The position numbers and the translations under genes were made by a program. From Ceraceosorus guamensis (lineage: Eukaryota; Basidiomycota; Exobasidiomycetes; Ceraceosorales; Ceraceosoraceae): a stretch of 51,216 nt of DNA. The stretch covers positions 1 to 51,216 of the forward strand of contig NW_020290097.1 in the NCBI RefSeq assembly GCF_003144195.1, read 5' to 3'. Below the pieces are notes generated by a model. That model had not been told where the DNA came from, ran no database searches, and was given only the letters and a program-made list of their open reading frames with translations. This document shows positions 33,242 to 43,615 of this stretch, piece by piece; the first letter of the stretch is position 1, and each line of letters opens with the position of its first letter.

Positions 33242-33968
33242 TGCCGCAATCTGCTGCGCGCTTGGGGTGGCAACCTCCAATTTGGCCCGCACATCCACCT
33301 TCCTTGCCTTTGTATTGCACAAAAGTCATGCCTGACCAGTCTACGACCATGAACGAGACACGTACATCACCTTGCAGCCCCTCCAAGACGCTTCATCACT
33401 CCTCGTCACATTGTCACGCGCCGCAAACCATGACGATTCCGAAATCTCTCGCAAGCCTCGCATTTCGGGCCTCTTCCTCCCCCTTCCAGCCCACTTTTGG
33501 ACCTCTTCCCCACCCCCCCCCCACTCCCCACCATAAAACGTGGTGTCGTGCTGCGAGCCGCTCGCGTCATCTGCGAACGCGCACACTGAATCTCAAACTC
33601 TTATTACGACCCCCGTACACATCATCAATACACACACACATACACACATACATACATCTCTCTTTGATCTTACATGGACAATGCAGCCTGCTCACTCTGA
33701 TCTTTAATGAGCGTAAGGCGCGCTTGTAGAAGCAAAGTAGATCATTCTTGAATGGATGACTGGCCGAACCCTTTCCACATTCACACGCTTCGGGTACTAT
33801 CGCTCTCGTGAGGTCGTTCATCACTGATTGATTCGAGAGCACAGCGTACAAGGTCCAGATTGAAGAGGTACAAGCGAGTTGGAGTGGTAGGAAAGAGTTG
33901 TTGGGCCATTTGGACGAGTATGGAGTCTAGGAAGTGGGCAGGTCGGGGGAAAGCGCAGATTTGACTTC
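33242..33968. other. Convergent intergenic region with CA-rich repeat
   Basis: About 730 bases between the stops of the TRP-like gene and the alpha-crystallin-like gene. It includes a C run near 33512-33521 and an imperfect (CA)n/(CATA)n microsatellite at about 33628-33660. Both 3' ends must lie here. No gene. Confidence 0.55.
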
Positions 33969-35660
33969 CTAAGCATCGTTCATGAGCGAGGAAATGTAAA
34001 TGGTGAGACCTTGGTCGTGCAAGTCTGCTCTGATGCTGGATGCATCGGCATTGTGCGGGATAGAGAGGAGAAGGGGAGAAAGAGTGGATGGTTTGGCGTT
34101 TGAAGTTTTGGCTCGAGCATCCGCTCGAGCATCCACGTCGATGGAGATGTATCCTTCTTCCTCCTCCTCCTTCTCCTCTGCATTTCTTCCCGCCGACTCG
34201 AGCGAAGCTTTGCCCTCTGCCTCATCCTGCAGCTCAGGCTCAGGCTCGATGATCTCCATATCGTTTTCATCCACGTCGCTCACTCTTGCACGGCGTGGCG
34301 AACGTCCTCGATGCGGGGAATTGCTACGTGAAGAACCTGTCGAACTCTTCTTCTCCTCCTCCTCCTCCTGCCCCTCCTTTTGCTTTACCTGTGCTTGCCG
34401 TTGCGCGGGTGAATGCTTGGTGCTCAAAGCTTCCAAAGTGGATGAGGATTTCCATAGTCCCTCGATGCGAAGTTGATCGCCCTGCAGTGCCAGCTTCAAG
34501 TTCTTCGCGTCGTAAGAGGTCGGAGCGACGTGAGGATAATGAAAGAGGACCGTTTCGTTCGCGTCGGAAGAGGCGTTTAGCGCCTCCTTCTTGCCGGCGG
34601 AAGGTGCGTCGGTCATCTCAATGTCCTTTGCCGTCACCGAAGATTGTCCCGCTGAGTCGGTGCTTGAAGTGTCTTCGACGGACACTTCGACTTCCCTCTC
34701 TCCATCCGCACGAGGCACTGCCAGCTCTTGATGGCTCTGTGTAGCGTGCTCAGTTTCGGATCGAGTTTCGCTGGTGCTTTCATCAGCCGTGGCTTTCTCC
34801 AAAATTTCGTCCTTCTTCTCCTCTTTCTCCTCGTCGGGCTCCGCACCAAAGAAAGCGCGCAAGAAGGCATCGCCTAGCTGCAGCGCTCCTTCGAAGGTCT
34901 CTTGAGCGTCCGATCGCTTCTCTTTCCCTAGGGCACGTGTACGCTCGATTTGCTCCTTCTCTCCTCGTGCCCTCTGCTTCAAATGGGCCTCAATGCCCGC
35001 TTGTCTCTCCTGCTCGCGATCTTGCACAGAAGGGAAGAATTGCCTTTGCAAAGCCTCCCAAAAGTCGTGCTGAATTTGCGCATTCAGATCTTGTTGCTGC
35101 TGGCGATGACGGCGTTGCAGGTCGATCTGTCTCTTGTGCTCTTGACGTTTCTGAGCATTCTCGAGGGACAAACGATGTTGCCGCTCTTGCTGCTCGCGTG
35201 CTTCTTGTTGGAGATGCAGAATGTGCAATTGTCGCTGACGCTGACGTTGTTGCTCGCGAGCCATCGCTGCTGCTGCTGCTCTCGCCTCTTGAAACTCTCG
35301 AAGACGTCGCGCACGCTGACGGTCCAGTTGGTACTGCTCCAGTTGCAATTGACGTGCTCTTTCGCGCTCCCGCTCGCGCTCACGATGTTGATGATGGTGA
35401 GTCAAGGCGAAAGCGATGGCTTGTCCTTCATCTTCATCGTCGCGATCATGATCTTGGTAGAGGGTCAGATCGACTAGAGGATGGAAGGAGCTAGAATGGC
35501 GAGGTTTGGGTATTCGAGCTGGACGATGAGTCGATGGATCTTGCACCAGGTTGCAGAGAAGATTGTCGAGTCCGCACGATGGTGCTCCACCGAATGCGGA
35601 GCGTGGTGCCCGCAGACGGTGAGGTTGGGAGTGATGATCGGGAACGAGGTAGAACTCCAT
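33969..35660 (-). CDS. Alpha-crystallin (HSP20)-like protein with coiled-coil N-terminus and split domain, 563 aa
   Basis: Single open frame from ATG 35660 to TAG. Residues 1-85 are low complexity. About 88-275 is an almost uninterrupted Arg/Glu/Gln coiled coil (RERERERERARQLQLEQYQ, LRRFFPSVQ-like FFPSVQDREQERQAGIEAHL). About 275-365 is acidic. Residues about 366-405 read NETVLFHYPHVAP then KNLKLALQGDQLRIEG, resembling the first half of an alpha-crystallin domain (IxVxxxxxxLxIxG). The matching last strands come only at 531-562: LLLSIPHNADASSIRADLHD then QGLTIYIS, resembling the small-heat-shock pattern LPxxVDxxxIxAxLxxGxLTIxI. Between them lie about 125 residues that are Glu/Lys/Ser-rich (GQEEEEEKKSS, NSPHRGRSPRRARVS). 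I infer a small-heat-shock-derived chaperone fold with a disordered insert. The HSP20 assignment is by pattern only; the gene itself is solid. Confidence 0.72.
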   Translation of the reverse strand: MEFYLVPDHHSQPHRLRAPRSAFGGAPSCGLDNLLCNLVQDPSTHRPARIPKPRHSSSFHPLVDLTLYQDHDRDDEDEGQAIAFALTHHHQHRERERERERARQLQLEQYQLDRQRARRLREFQEARAAAAAMAREQQRQRQRQLHILHLQQEAREQQERQHRLSLENAQKRQEHKRQIDLQRRHRQQQQDLNAQIQHDFWEALQRQFFPSVQDREQERQAGIEAHLKQRARGEKEQIERTRALGKEKRSDAQETFEGALQLGDAFLRAFFGAEPDEEKEEKKDEILEKATADESTSETRSETEHATQSHQELAVPRADGEREVEVSVEDTSSTDSAGQSSVTAKDIEMTDAPSAGKKEALNASSDANETVLFHYPHVAPTSYDAKNLKLALQGDQLRIEGLWKSSSTLEALSTKHSPAQRQAQVKQKEGQEEEEEKKSSTGSSRSNSPHRGRSPRRARVSDVDENDMEIIEPEPELQDEAEGKASLESAGRNAEEKEEEEEGYISIDVDARADARAKTSNAKPSTLSPLLLSIPHNADASSIRADLHDQGLTIYISSLMNDA

Positions 35661-37874
35661 GATGACTTGTTGGGATGCGATGCGTGCGGCTTGTCAGTAC
35701 TGATTAGCACTGAACTGGGCAAGAGTTGAGCTTGGGAGTGTCGATTCGTGATTGTCAAGTGCGATTGTGAGATGTTGATGAGGAGACGCAAATCGCTAAG
35801 AGCGTCAGGCAGGGCGCCTTTTGTACCCCTTTGGTGCACCATGTCCGACCGCTCACACCACATCACGCCTCCCGCTCGAGCACACGCATACTGTGACCAC
35901 CACAGATCCTCACGTTCCACTATGTTTGCAAGCTCGCCATGGTCCGCATAAATGCTAGACGCTTCGTGGAGGTCCGTGTAGAAGATGTTGCGAGCGAGTG
36001 CTAGAAGCATCCAGTCTACGACGGACGCGCGTTGCCGCAACGACCATGGTGAATCGTGAATGAGGGGCCCAATTTGGAACGCGCTGAGCAGCCGTCTGGA
36101 CGGATCTGGCATCATCTGGAAGCTTCTAACCCAACCGCGGCCGGCGCACCGCCAAGCCACACGCGCGCCCGAGCGAGCGAGCGAGCGAGCGAGCGTTCGT
36201 TGTACGGCCGAGAAGCGCGTGTGCGTGGCAGTGCTGCGCAATTGAGCTTGCCTTGCATGGAGTCCATCCACACGCACACAGCACAGGTCGCGATAGATCT
36301 AGAGAGAGAGAGAGTCACTCACGACTCACGAGTAAGCCAAAGCTATACCGGCAAGGCTAGCTGAGCCTACCCGCCACGCCAAATCAGAGAAGAGTCTCAA
36401 AGGGGCCTGGCCTGCGTGACCATGCAGATGCTTCGGTGGTTGTATACTCACGACTCTCTGACTGCAGACAACGCAACTTTGATGAGCAAGCAAGCTCATT
36501 TTGCAGTACGCCTCACGGCCGAGTGTGTCATCTGGCTGCAGCAGGCTCGAAGTGTGAGTGACATGTATCAAAAGGCCATCCATCGATTCATCCATGCAAA
36601 GCTCGGAGAACGCAATTATTAAATGGAATGTGGAACAATCGAATGATGACTGATGCATACCAGAAGCCGCTCAAAAATAAAGTCGCTCGCGAATGCATGC
36701 ATGGACTACTGAGATTCAAACATGATTCCAACAATCACAATCCTTTTGAGTTGGCGACTGGTGAATGCTAGCTTGTAGACATCCATGCACCTATAGATCT
36801 CTTGAGGAATTATCTTGGTGTGCAATCATGCAAGAATCACGAATTACGAATGGTATGTTCATGCTGTGTGGCTCGCTATATAGCTGCTATCGGCGCGCAC
36901 GCTTGCTATGCTGCATGTATATGATGCTGGCGGGTGGCCGCCCGCGGATGCTGATCACCGCGCGGGTCTCACACATACGTGCGCCAATATCACGCGTGCA
37001 TGAGCAGCATGCAGGCAGGCAGCAGATCATGTATATCTCAATCAGCCTATGCTGCCTGTCGTCACGATATACTTGCGCCCGCCCGCGCCCATACAAGATT
37101 TACGACATACAAATCGAATGATAAATTCAAATCAAGAATTGGGTGTGCGCGTCGCGATTAAGCTCGACAGGCGGGCGGATGGAGCGCATTTCTGCACTCA
37201 CCTGCTGTACGGTATGGCGGTGTACTTGGCTTTATATACATTCACGATTTACATGTGTAAGGTTGCGTGCATGCATGCATGCATGCTGCTGCTGCTGACG
37301 ATGACGCTTTGGGTCAGCTCAGCCGTGTGATCATAGGTTTGCAGCGGCCATCTATCTATTCACGATTCTCGTGACTTGTACAGCTTAAGCGGAGGCAGCT
37401 AGGTCAGTCAAGTCAAGCTGATGCATGGATATATGGTCAGCTCTCTCCACAGCATCTCGAACGTGAGAGGACATCTTGGCAACAATCACGAATACTCACA
37501 GAACAGGCGCCAATTTCGCTTCAACCCACATCACCCGGTCTCCCATTCGCCATTCGTGATTCTCGCCGAGTCGCGAGCGGGCGCATATACGCACACACAT
37601 ACGCACGCACGCACGGTACCTCAATAGCCTGAGCGGTCTGACCATCAAGTGCACGCCACCATCCATCGCCACCGAGGCTATAGCTTTACGCGGGGCGCCA
37701 ACGGCTTCCCACCTGCCCACCACTCACCCCACGGTGCACTCTGCAGCGCGGCCCACTCTCTCTCTTTCCACAGCACATTCACCCACCCAGCCATCATCCA
37801 GCGGCAATCTCGATTGGTCAGAACACCTGAACACCTGATTCAGCTTCAACAAGACATCCCAGTGCTTTGACAAC
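35661..37874. other. 2.2-kb divergent promoter region
   Basis: Lies between the divergent alpha-crystallin-like and Bsd2-like genes and must hold both promoters. It contains a (GAGC)n tract at 36171-36195, an AG-rich run at 36301-36313, ATGCATGC palindromes near 37270, and dispersed GAATCACG-type words near 35740, 36830, 37230, 37360 and 37555. No gene can be supported. Confidence 0.5.
36171..36195. repeat. (GAGC)n tetranucleotide microsatellite
   Basis: About six perfect GAGC units in the divergent promoter region. Translating it gives only Ser/Glu/Arg repeats, so no coding role is suggested. Confidence 0.85.
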
Positions 37875-40134
37875 ATGGTACACCGACCCACGTCTCATAG
37901 TAGCCGAAGCAATGGCTCCCATTCGCGAGCAGCCGAGCTAGCTGCCGCATTCGACGATGAAGGCGAGAGCTCAGATTTGCTAGGAAGCGCCACAGACGAT
38001 GCAGGTGATGCTTTGCCTCCTTCGTATGACCCTGCGCAAGCAAGACGAGCAGCAGCTGCGCGCGAACGGGCCAACCAGGTCTGGTTCGATGCGGGAGATG
38101 CGATGGGCGATGAGGGTGATGATGATACGACCGACGATCCTTTGGGAGCTCGCTCCTCCGCTGCCTCATCCCATCGCACTTTCGACAGAAGAAACAGGGT
38201 GTATGGCAGGGAGAATCGGATCCCTTCGGCGCTCGAACTGGGCGTCGCACCTCCTTCGCCAAACGCTACAGAGAGCGGATACGACTTTGAGGCGCCTTCG
38301 TACTTTGCTACCGCTCCTTCCTCCAGCTCAGATCCTACAGCTGCCTCATCGAGCTCGCACGTTAGAGGAAACAACGGCGCAAGACCAGATACGCCAGGCC
38401 CCACACCCATCACTGCCAATTCCAACCCGGGTGGACCTTCCTCTTCCACTTATGATCTCAGCACGAGTTCGCGCGCAAATGCGCAACAACAACCTCCTCC
38501 TCCTCTGGACTCGAGAATGTCTCGTGTTCGATTAGCTCTGGGTCGATTTGGACAGTTTGTGGGTATGAGGGTGCCGGGAGCTACGTATGCTAGTTTGCCC
38601 ACGGATGATGCGGATGCTAGGAGTGCGGGCGAGTCGGACACGAGGAGACGAGTGATGGGTGGAGGGTCTGGAGATGGCGTGTTTGCCAATCTGAGCGCCA
38701 AACCGGAGAGGAGGAGACGCACCGCAGATGGAGGTGATAGGGGTGATGACGACGATCTGGTAAGCATCAGCCCGCCTTTTCTCGCCACCGTACAATGTGA
38801 ATCGAGCATGAGAAGCTGACTTGGTTCTGTCCTTGTGTCCATCTTTAGGTCGACGAGACCTTGCCACCGACCTACGATGTAGCAGCTGCAGACTCTGCAC
38901 CGCCTTATTGGGAGACTACGATAGTGGGGGGAGGCATGCACCCTCTTGCGCCCGGCGGAATGGGTTGGACACCCGGCGGTGCCCACGTTGGCGAGATCGA
39001 AGACCTCATCGTGGAAGGTCTGCCAGTCGGCAACTTTTTCGGATTCGCTTGGAACCTCATGGTCAGCATGAGCTTCCAATTTGTTGGTGAGCTTTGGGCA
39101 TTTGATGCTCGGCCGGCTGGATGCGCGGACTGCACAGGGCTGATTTTACTCCACCTCCGTTCGACTGCCGTCGCTGCGCAGGCTTCCTCTTGACTTATCT
39201 GCTTCACACTACCCACGCGGCACGTTGCGGCAGTCGAGCAGGTCTTGGCATCACCCTGATCCAATACGGTCTTTTTCTCCGCACGCGAAATCTGCCCTCG
39301 AGCGACCCTCTTCCCGGACATGCAGGTTCACCAGACGGAAACGCTCCAGGATCAACCCCCAACGAAGCCATCGTCATTTCTGGTGGCAATCCGTGGTGGG
39401 ACCCGTTCGGAGATTCTGGCAGTGGTGCGCCAACAGCTGCTGGGTCTTTGCGACGCGCAGCCGCGGACATGTTCCTCCGAGGCGACGCCCCGGCTCCTAC
39501 TGGCAACGGCACCATGGCAGATATGCTGGCTGCAGGAGGCGACATGAACAGTGCCAATGGAAATGCGGGCGGAAGTGGAAGGGATGATGGATTGTTTCCG
39601 GTAGAGGAAGGAGCGCAATGGTTGTCTTACATTCTGATGGTACTCGGCTGGTTCATCGTGCTCTCCAGCTTGGTCTCTTACTGGCGCGTGCACCGATGGG
39701 GAAGGTTATTGGTTGCGGCAGCGCGCAGAGATCGACAAGATACCGAGGCTGCGCACGAGCCTTCTACGGGAGGTGCGGGAGAGTCGAGCGGAGGAGAAGA
39801 GGATTCGACTAGACCCGTCGGTTTCATACACACGCTGCGACAAGCTCTGAACAGACGAAACCTGCGCTACGGGCCTTCGGGAGGGACAGGAGGAAGGGCT
39901 ACGGGAACGGGAGAAGATTGGATCGTCTTTCCGGCCGCTTTTGCGGGTGCGCAAGCGAGGAGTCAGAGGGATAGGGCCAGAGAAGCGGTTTCGAGAGCGC
40001 AAAGGGATGAGGATAGCGGGGAGTCGGAGGAGTCAGAGGAGGAGGAGGGGAGGGGAAGAGGATCGGATGCGCAAATGTCGCCGGAAGAGAGGAGACTTAT
40101 TGCGGATATGAGGAGCGTGGGATTGATCGGTTGA
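37875..40134 (+). CDS. BSD2: Bsd2/NDFIP-family membrane adaptor for NEDD4-type ubiquitin ligase, 691 aa
   Basis: Golgi/endosome membrane adaptor that recruits Rsp5/NEDD4-type HECT E3 ligases to cargo such as metal transporters. Exons 37875-38759, 38849-39086 and 39182-40134 close in phase. PY motifs for WW domains are visible: PPSY (48-51), PPTY (301-304) and a nearby APPYW (about 312). The family core follows: VDETLPPTYDVAAADSAPPY, DLIVEGLPVGNFFGFAWNLM, VSMSFQFV, GFLLTYLLHTTHAARCGSRA, GLGITLIQYGL. This gives two membrane helices around 355-405 and a third at about 520-545 (WLSYILMVLGWFIVLSSLVS), matching the three-helix NDFIP layout. The N-terminal 290 residues are Ser/Asp-rich and disordered; the tail is charged and ends MSPEERRLIADMRSVGLIG. 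At 691 aa it is about twice yeast Bsd2 (321 aa from memory). The orthologue symbol is by family; Tre1-like adaptors are an alternative. Confidence 0.88.
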
Positions 40135-40885
40135 ACGGCGGGATGGACTTCATCGAACTGCACGCGTGTAGCCTCCGCTCTCTCTCTCGCTCTCTTTCTT
40201 GTCACACCCATTTGAGCGTGCGTTTATGTGTATCGCACGCTCGCCCCCGCCTTACTCCCTTTCTTCACCCCATTACCCATCTCATCTTGTACATACGCCA
40301 CAACCCCGTTTGGCAAAAAGCTTTGCCCCCATCCCTTTTTCCTACCCCCCCCCCCCCCCTCCGTACGCGCCCTCATTCGCCCCCCATCTGTGTTTTTGTC
40401 GTAGGTAGCCACGCAAGATCCTCCAATCTCCACCCACGCAGCCCAAATTCCGTAGAATGGGGGCACCAAAAGGCGCGCGCGCGCGCCCTTGTTGGTAGGT
40501 TCCTTTGAGTTGCGTGATTGTCTAGGCAGAGGAAAGTTCACGACGGAGCAAATGAACTTTGAGGGTGGGGGGGAAGGGGGGGGGGCGGTGCGGTGCGGCG
40601 CGGGGGGGGGGGGAGGAAGTTGATTATGCAGCCTGTAGATGGGAGTATGGCCTGACCTTACCGGGGGAAGAGGGAAGTGCTGGAAGGCATGTTATTTGTG
40701 TTTCCCTTTAGGGCGAACGTGGCCCAATTAAGTCTCTCCCAAAGAGAGGATATGGGGGGGGGGGAGAGCGTCGATGGGCAGAATGGCGCCCTTCATTGCG
40801 CCAAATTTGAAAGAGGAAAAGGGAAAGATGCGAGATGCGCAAGTTCGGAATGCATTCGTCATTGCAAGGGCTTCTTCTTCTTCTG

Positions 40886-40941
<56 letters not shown>

Positions 40942-41633
40942 CCTTTTCTTTCCTTCTCCGACCCCCTTTCGAGATCGGTCGTTAGCGAATGCATCTGCCA
41001 TGCTCTGCTTGTGCTCTGCTCAGCTTTCCACTTGTTGGACAAGCGCACGTCTGCTAGCTATGTAATCAAAGCTACATCTGGCATCCGACTGCGTCCGTCA
41101 TGATGTGATGCGTGCAAGAGCGACGTCTCGCTCGCTCTTTGAAGCACAAGACTCGGAACTCGTTCATAGCATCCGCTCTAGCTGATTGGGCACACGCAGA
41201 CACTGCGGGGGCAAGGTGGGAAGAAGAAAAGTGTATTCTAGGGGGTTGCATTCAGGCGTCTTGTTATTTGCGCTGGATAGGGCTGGATTGGGGGGAAGAG
41301 AAGAAGCTCTTTCGCAGCAACAATCAAAAGGAGGCGGGGGGGGGCGGGGAGGAGGGGCGGAAGGGGGCAAAAAAGGCGAGAGGTGGGCGCGCATGAAGCA
41401 CACCAGATCAGAGCGATGGACCCTAGTGTGCGGATTGTTCCCCTTTGCGTTGTCATTCAGTCCAACCTCGCTTTCTTGATTTGTCGCTCTTTGTTCATCA
41501 AATCGTCTGCTTGCAGCTCTGCTCTTCTGATTGAAGGAGATATGCCAGAAGAGCCCAATGATGGTGGCGATGTGCTCATCACTGAGCCTGCGCCTGCTCC
41601 CCATCCAGATCCCGATTCCGCCACGACAGACCC
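40135..41633. other. Convergent intergenic region with extreme homopolymer tracts
   Basis: About 1.5 kb between the stops of the Bsd2-like and Tudor-like genes. It contains a 15-C run (40345-40359), G-rich stretches up to 12 Gs (40561-40613), further G runs at 40755-40765 and 41336-41365, and a 52-T run. Open frames here merely read through the homopolymers. No gene is supported; both 3' ends must lie in it. Confidence 0.6.
40887..40938. repeat. 52-base poly-T tract
   Basis: An uninterrupted run of 52 T, preceded by (CTT)n and followed by GCTCCTTTTC. On the other strand it is a 52-A run. No target-site duplication, reverse-transcriptase remnant or gene copy is visible beside it, so a retroposed tail is possible but unsupported. 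The exact length may be affected by sequencing. Confidence 0.85.
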
Positions 41634-42517
41634 TCACTTGGTCTTGCCAATGATCTGGCAAGAGATGATCTTTTCGCCATTTACAGTGTAGGTGATGTCG
41701 ACCTGTCAAAGGGCAAGCACAGAGATGAAGGAAGTAAGCTCGAGCAGCTACGCAACATGCCGATGCCGCAAATCGAGACGCGGCAAAAGGGGGTAGTCAT
41801 TCCTTTGCGTTGCCATGCCCTCGTTTCCTGGCTGCGAGAGCTCCCTGATGACAGTGCATCATAGCTTACACATACACACCGCACCTTCTACTCACGTGGC
41901 CTCCAGTCTTGGCTTCGATCTTGTCAATCTTGCCAGTCTTGACATCGCCGCCAAAGGGGCGGTCTGCGGGAGGGGTTCGAAAAGCAGCAGAATAAGACTT
42001 GTCAGCTTCTTGAGATGTGGGCAGACTTGATGGGTCATACCAAGGGAAGCGGACCGATCGCTCGCTCGCCCACCAACATGTGACCATTTGCAGTCTTCAA
42101 GACGAGAGTACAAGTTCTTGCAGCAGCAGCAGCAAGAACATCTTGAAGTTGCGCATGCATACGTGTGACCATGCTGATGCAGCGCAGCTGGACTCCTTCT
42201 ACCTTCCAATCTCCCGCTGCCTCGGCATCTGGCCAGCAAACTTGCCGCAAGGTTGCAGCAAAGCATCCCCCGCGCCGATCTCGAAGTGTCATCGCCCTCA
42301 TTCATGCGCGCTCTGTCCTCTTGCCCTCTGCTCCATGAGCACGCCGCATACAATTCGCCCAAGCACATCCGAGACCTGGGAGCGCGCATGGCCAATAATA
42401 TTCCCAGCTTTGCGCTTATGTCCAGCACCAATGCTTCTCCCGGCAGCTGGCCAATCCCGCATGCGCTTGCAAGGCATACTCACACTCGATGACATCTCCC
42501 TCGACGTAAAGCACCAT
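41634..42517 (-). CDS. Small Tudor/SH3-like protein (hypervirulence-associated TUDOR type), 56 aa, three exons
   Basis: Reconstructed from 42517-42484, 41963-41896 and 41702-41634, which join in phase to a 56-residue protein beginning MVLYVEGDVIEYRPFGGD (exon 1 ends within the Tyr codon), continuing KTGKIDKIEAKTGG and ending VDITYTVNGEKIISCQIIGK-TK. The pattern GDxIxYRPxGG...KTGKIxxI...YTVNGEKI...IIG fits the small barrel of hypervirulence-associated TUDOR (DUF2945-like) proteins, whose molecular role is not settled. No signal peptide or membrane segment. The first intron would be 520 nt, unusually long for this window, and the second 193 nt. A different first exon cannot be excluded. Exons 2 and 3 are the most convincing part. 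Confidence 0.6.
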
Positions 42518-43615
42518 TTTGTTTTGGACTTGGATGAAGTGGGGGGATGCGCTTGTAGGAAGAGGCAACGAATTCGTGAGAAGCTTTTTGTGTGAGCTGT
42601 TTTTGTGAGATTCGCTTGTCGATGAAGGTGGTGGATGAGCTATGGGAGGCAAGGCGAGCAGGTCGAGCAGGCCATGCCATGCAATAAGCGTCAGATACGT
42701 CTGTTCCTCTTGAACGTACCCTCACCGAGCGCAGAAGGGGGTGCGCTGCGTTGCGTTGCGTGCTCTTGACTTGCCTCGTCGTCTGCCTGCCCGCCCGCCC
42801 GCCTGCCTGCCTGACTGACTGCCCGGCTCGCCTATCGCCGCGTACGTTCGCTCTGCCCGCAAAACTCTCTCCTCTCTCTGTGTTGCGTCTTGCGTGCACG
42901 CGACGATCGCGAGCGCGAGCGCGAGCAGCGGCAGCAGCGCTCGTTGCGCGGGGGGCCGCAAAGGTGCCTGCAGCATGCGTCTCCTAGCTGCTGCTGTATG
43001 CATGGGCCACGCTGCCTGTCTGGCCTGATGCTGCAATGATGTCGAGCTGCACGCGCGGGCGGTCTGGGTATGTCGCAGGGCCCGCGTGTGGTCTGTGCTT
43101 CACCACGTGGCTTTGGGTCCAGTTCCGCGCTGCTCCGCGGAGATGATTCAAATTGATTATTACAAGGAAAGGCGCGCGTCACGCTGCGCTGTGCAATCAG
43201 AATCTTGACTGCGAGTCACGAGTCACGAGTCACGAGTCACGAGAACAGCTAATCCATCTTGAATTTTTGAATTTTGCTTGTTGCTGATGAGGATTTCTTC
43301 TGGAGCACCTATATCGATGCAATCAGTCACAGTGCTGAATGCGTATACTGTATGCGTATGCAGCCGCCCAGCTTGGCCGATGACTTTGACTCGAATCATC
43401 GGATGCGACGCTTGTGCCTACGACATTCAAGATTCATCCATCGATTTTGACTTGACCTTTGCCTCCACTTCCTCCAGACTCCCGAGTCACAGTCCATTCC
43501 TATCGACACAGCAGCAGCAGCAGCAGCACGAGCGAGGACAGCAGATCATATTGGATCGGACAGGAGAGAATCACTTCAGCGAACGTCGTCGGCATCGCAA
43601 AATCGAGCAGTCGAG
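42518..43615. other. Divergent promoter region of the Tudor-like gene and LYS2
   Basis: About 1.1 kb. It has a direct repeat of CTGCCTGCC/CCCGCC type near 42785-42820, a GCGAGC repeat near 42905-42930, the GAGTCAC array described separately, and pyrimidine-rich DNA before LYS2. No additional gene. Confidence 0.55.
43213..43243. promoter_or_regulatory. Four tandem GAGTCAC units upstream of LYS2 (possible Gcn4/Cpc1-type sites)
   Basis: GAGTCAC is repeated four times without interruption about 370-400 bases before the LYS2 ATG. On the minus strand each unit contains TGACTC, the core bound by the amino-acid-starvation bZIP factor Gcn4/Cpc1 in yeast and filamentous fungi. Two more single copies of this core are at 43387-43392 and 43484-43489. 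LYS2 is a known general-control target in yeast. However, related words are scattered through non-coding DNA all over this window, so the array may be only a local expansion. Confidence 0.4.

Noticed and set aside
35474-36277. Minus-strand 267-codon frame overlapping the start of the alpha-crystallin-like gene
   Set aside because: The overlap is in another frame of the same strand, and the upstream part lies in the promoter and covers the GAGC repeat.
40887-40938. Poly-T tract as the tail of a retroposed element
   Set aside because: No element body, target-site duplication or reverse-transcriptase remnant is visible on either side.
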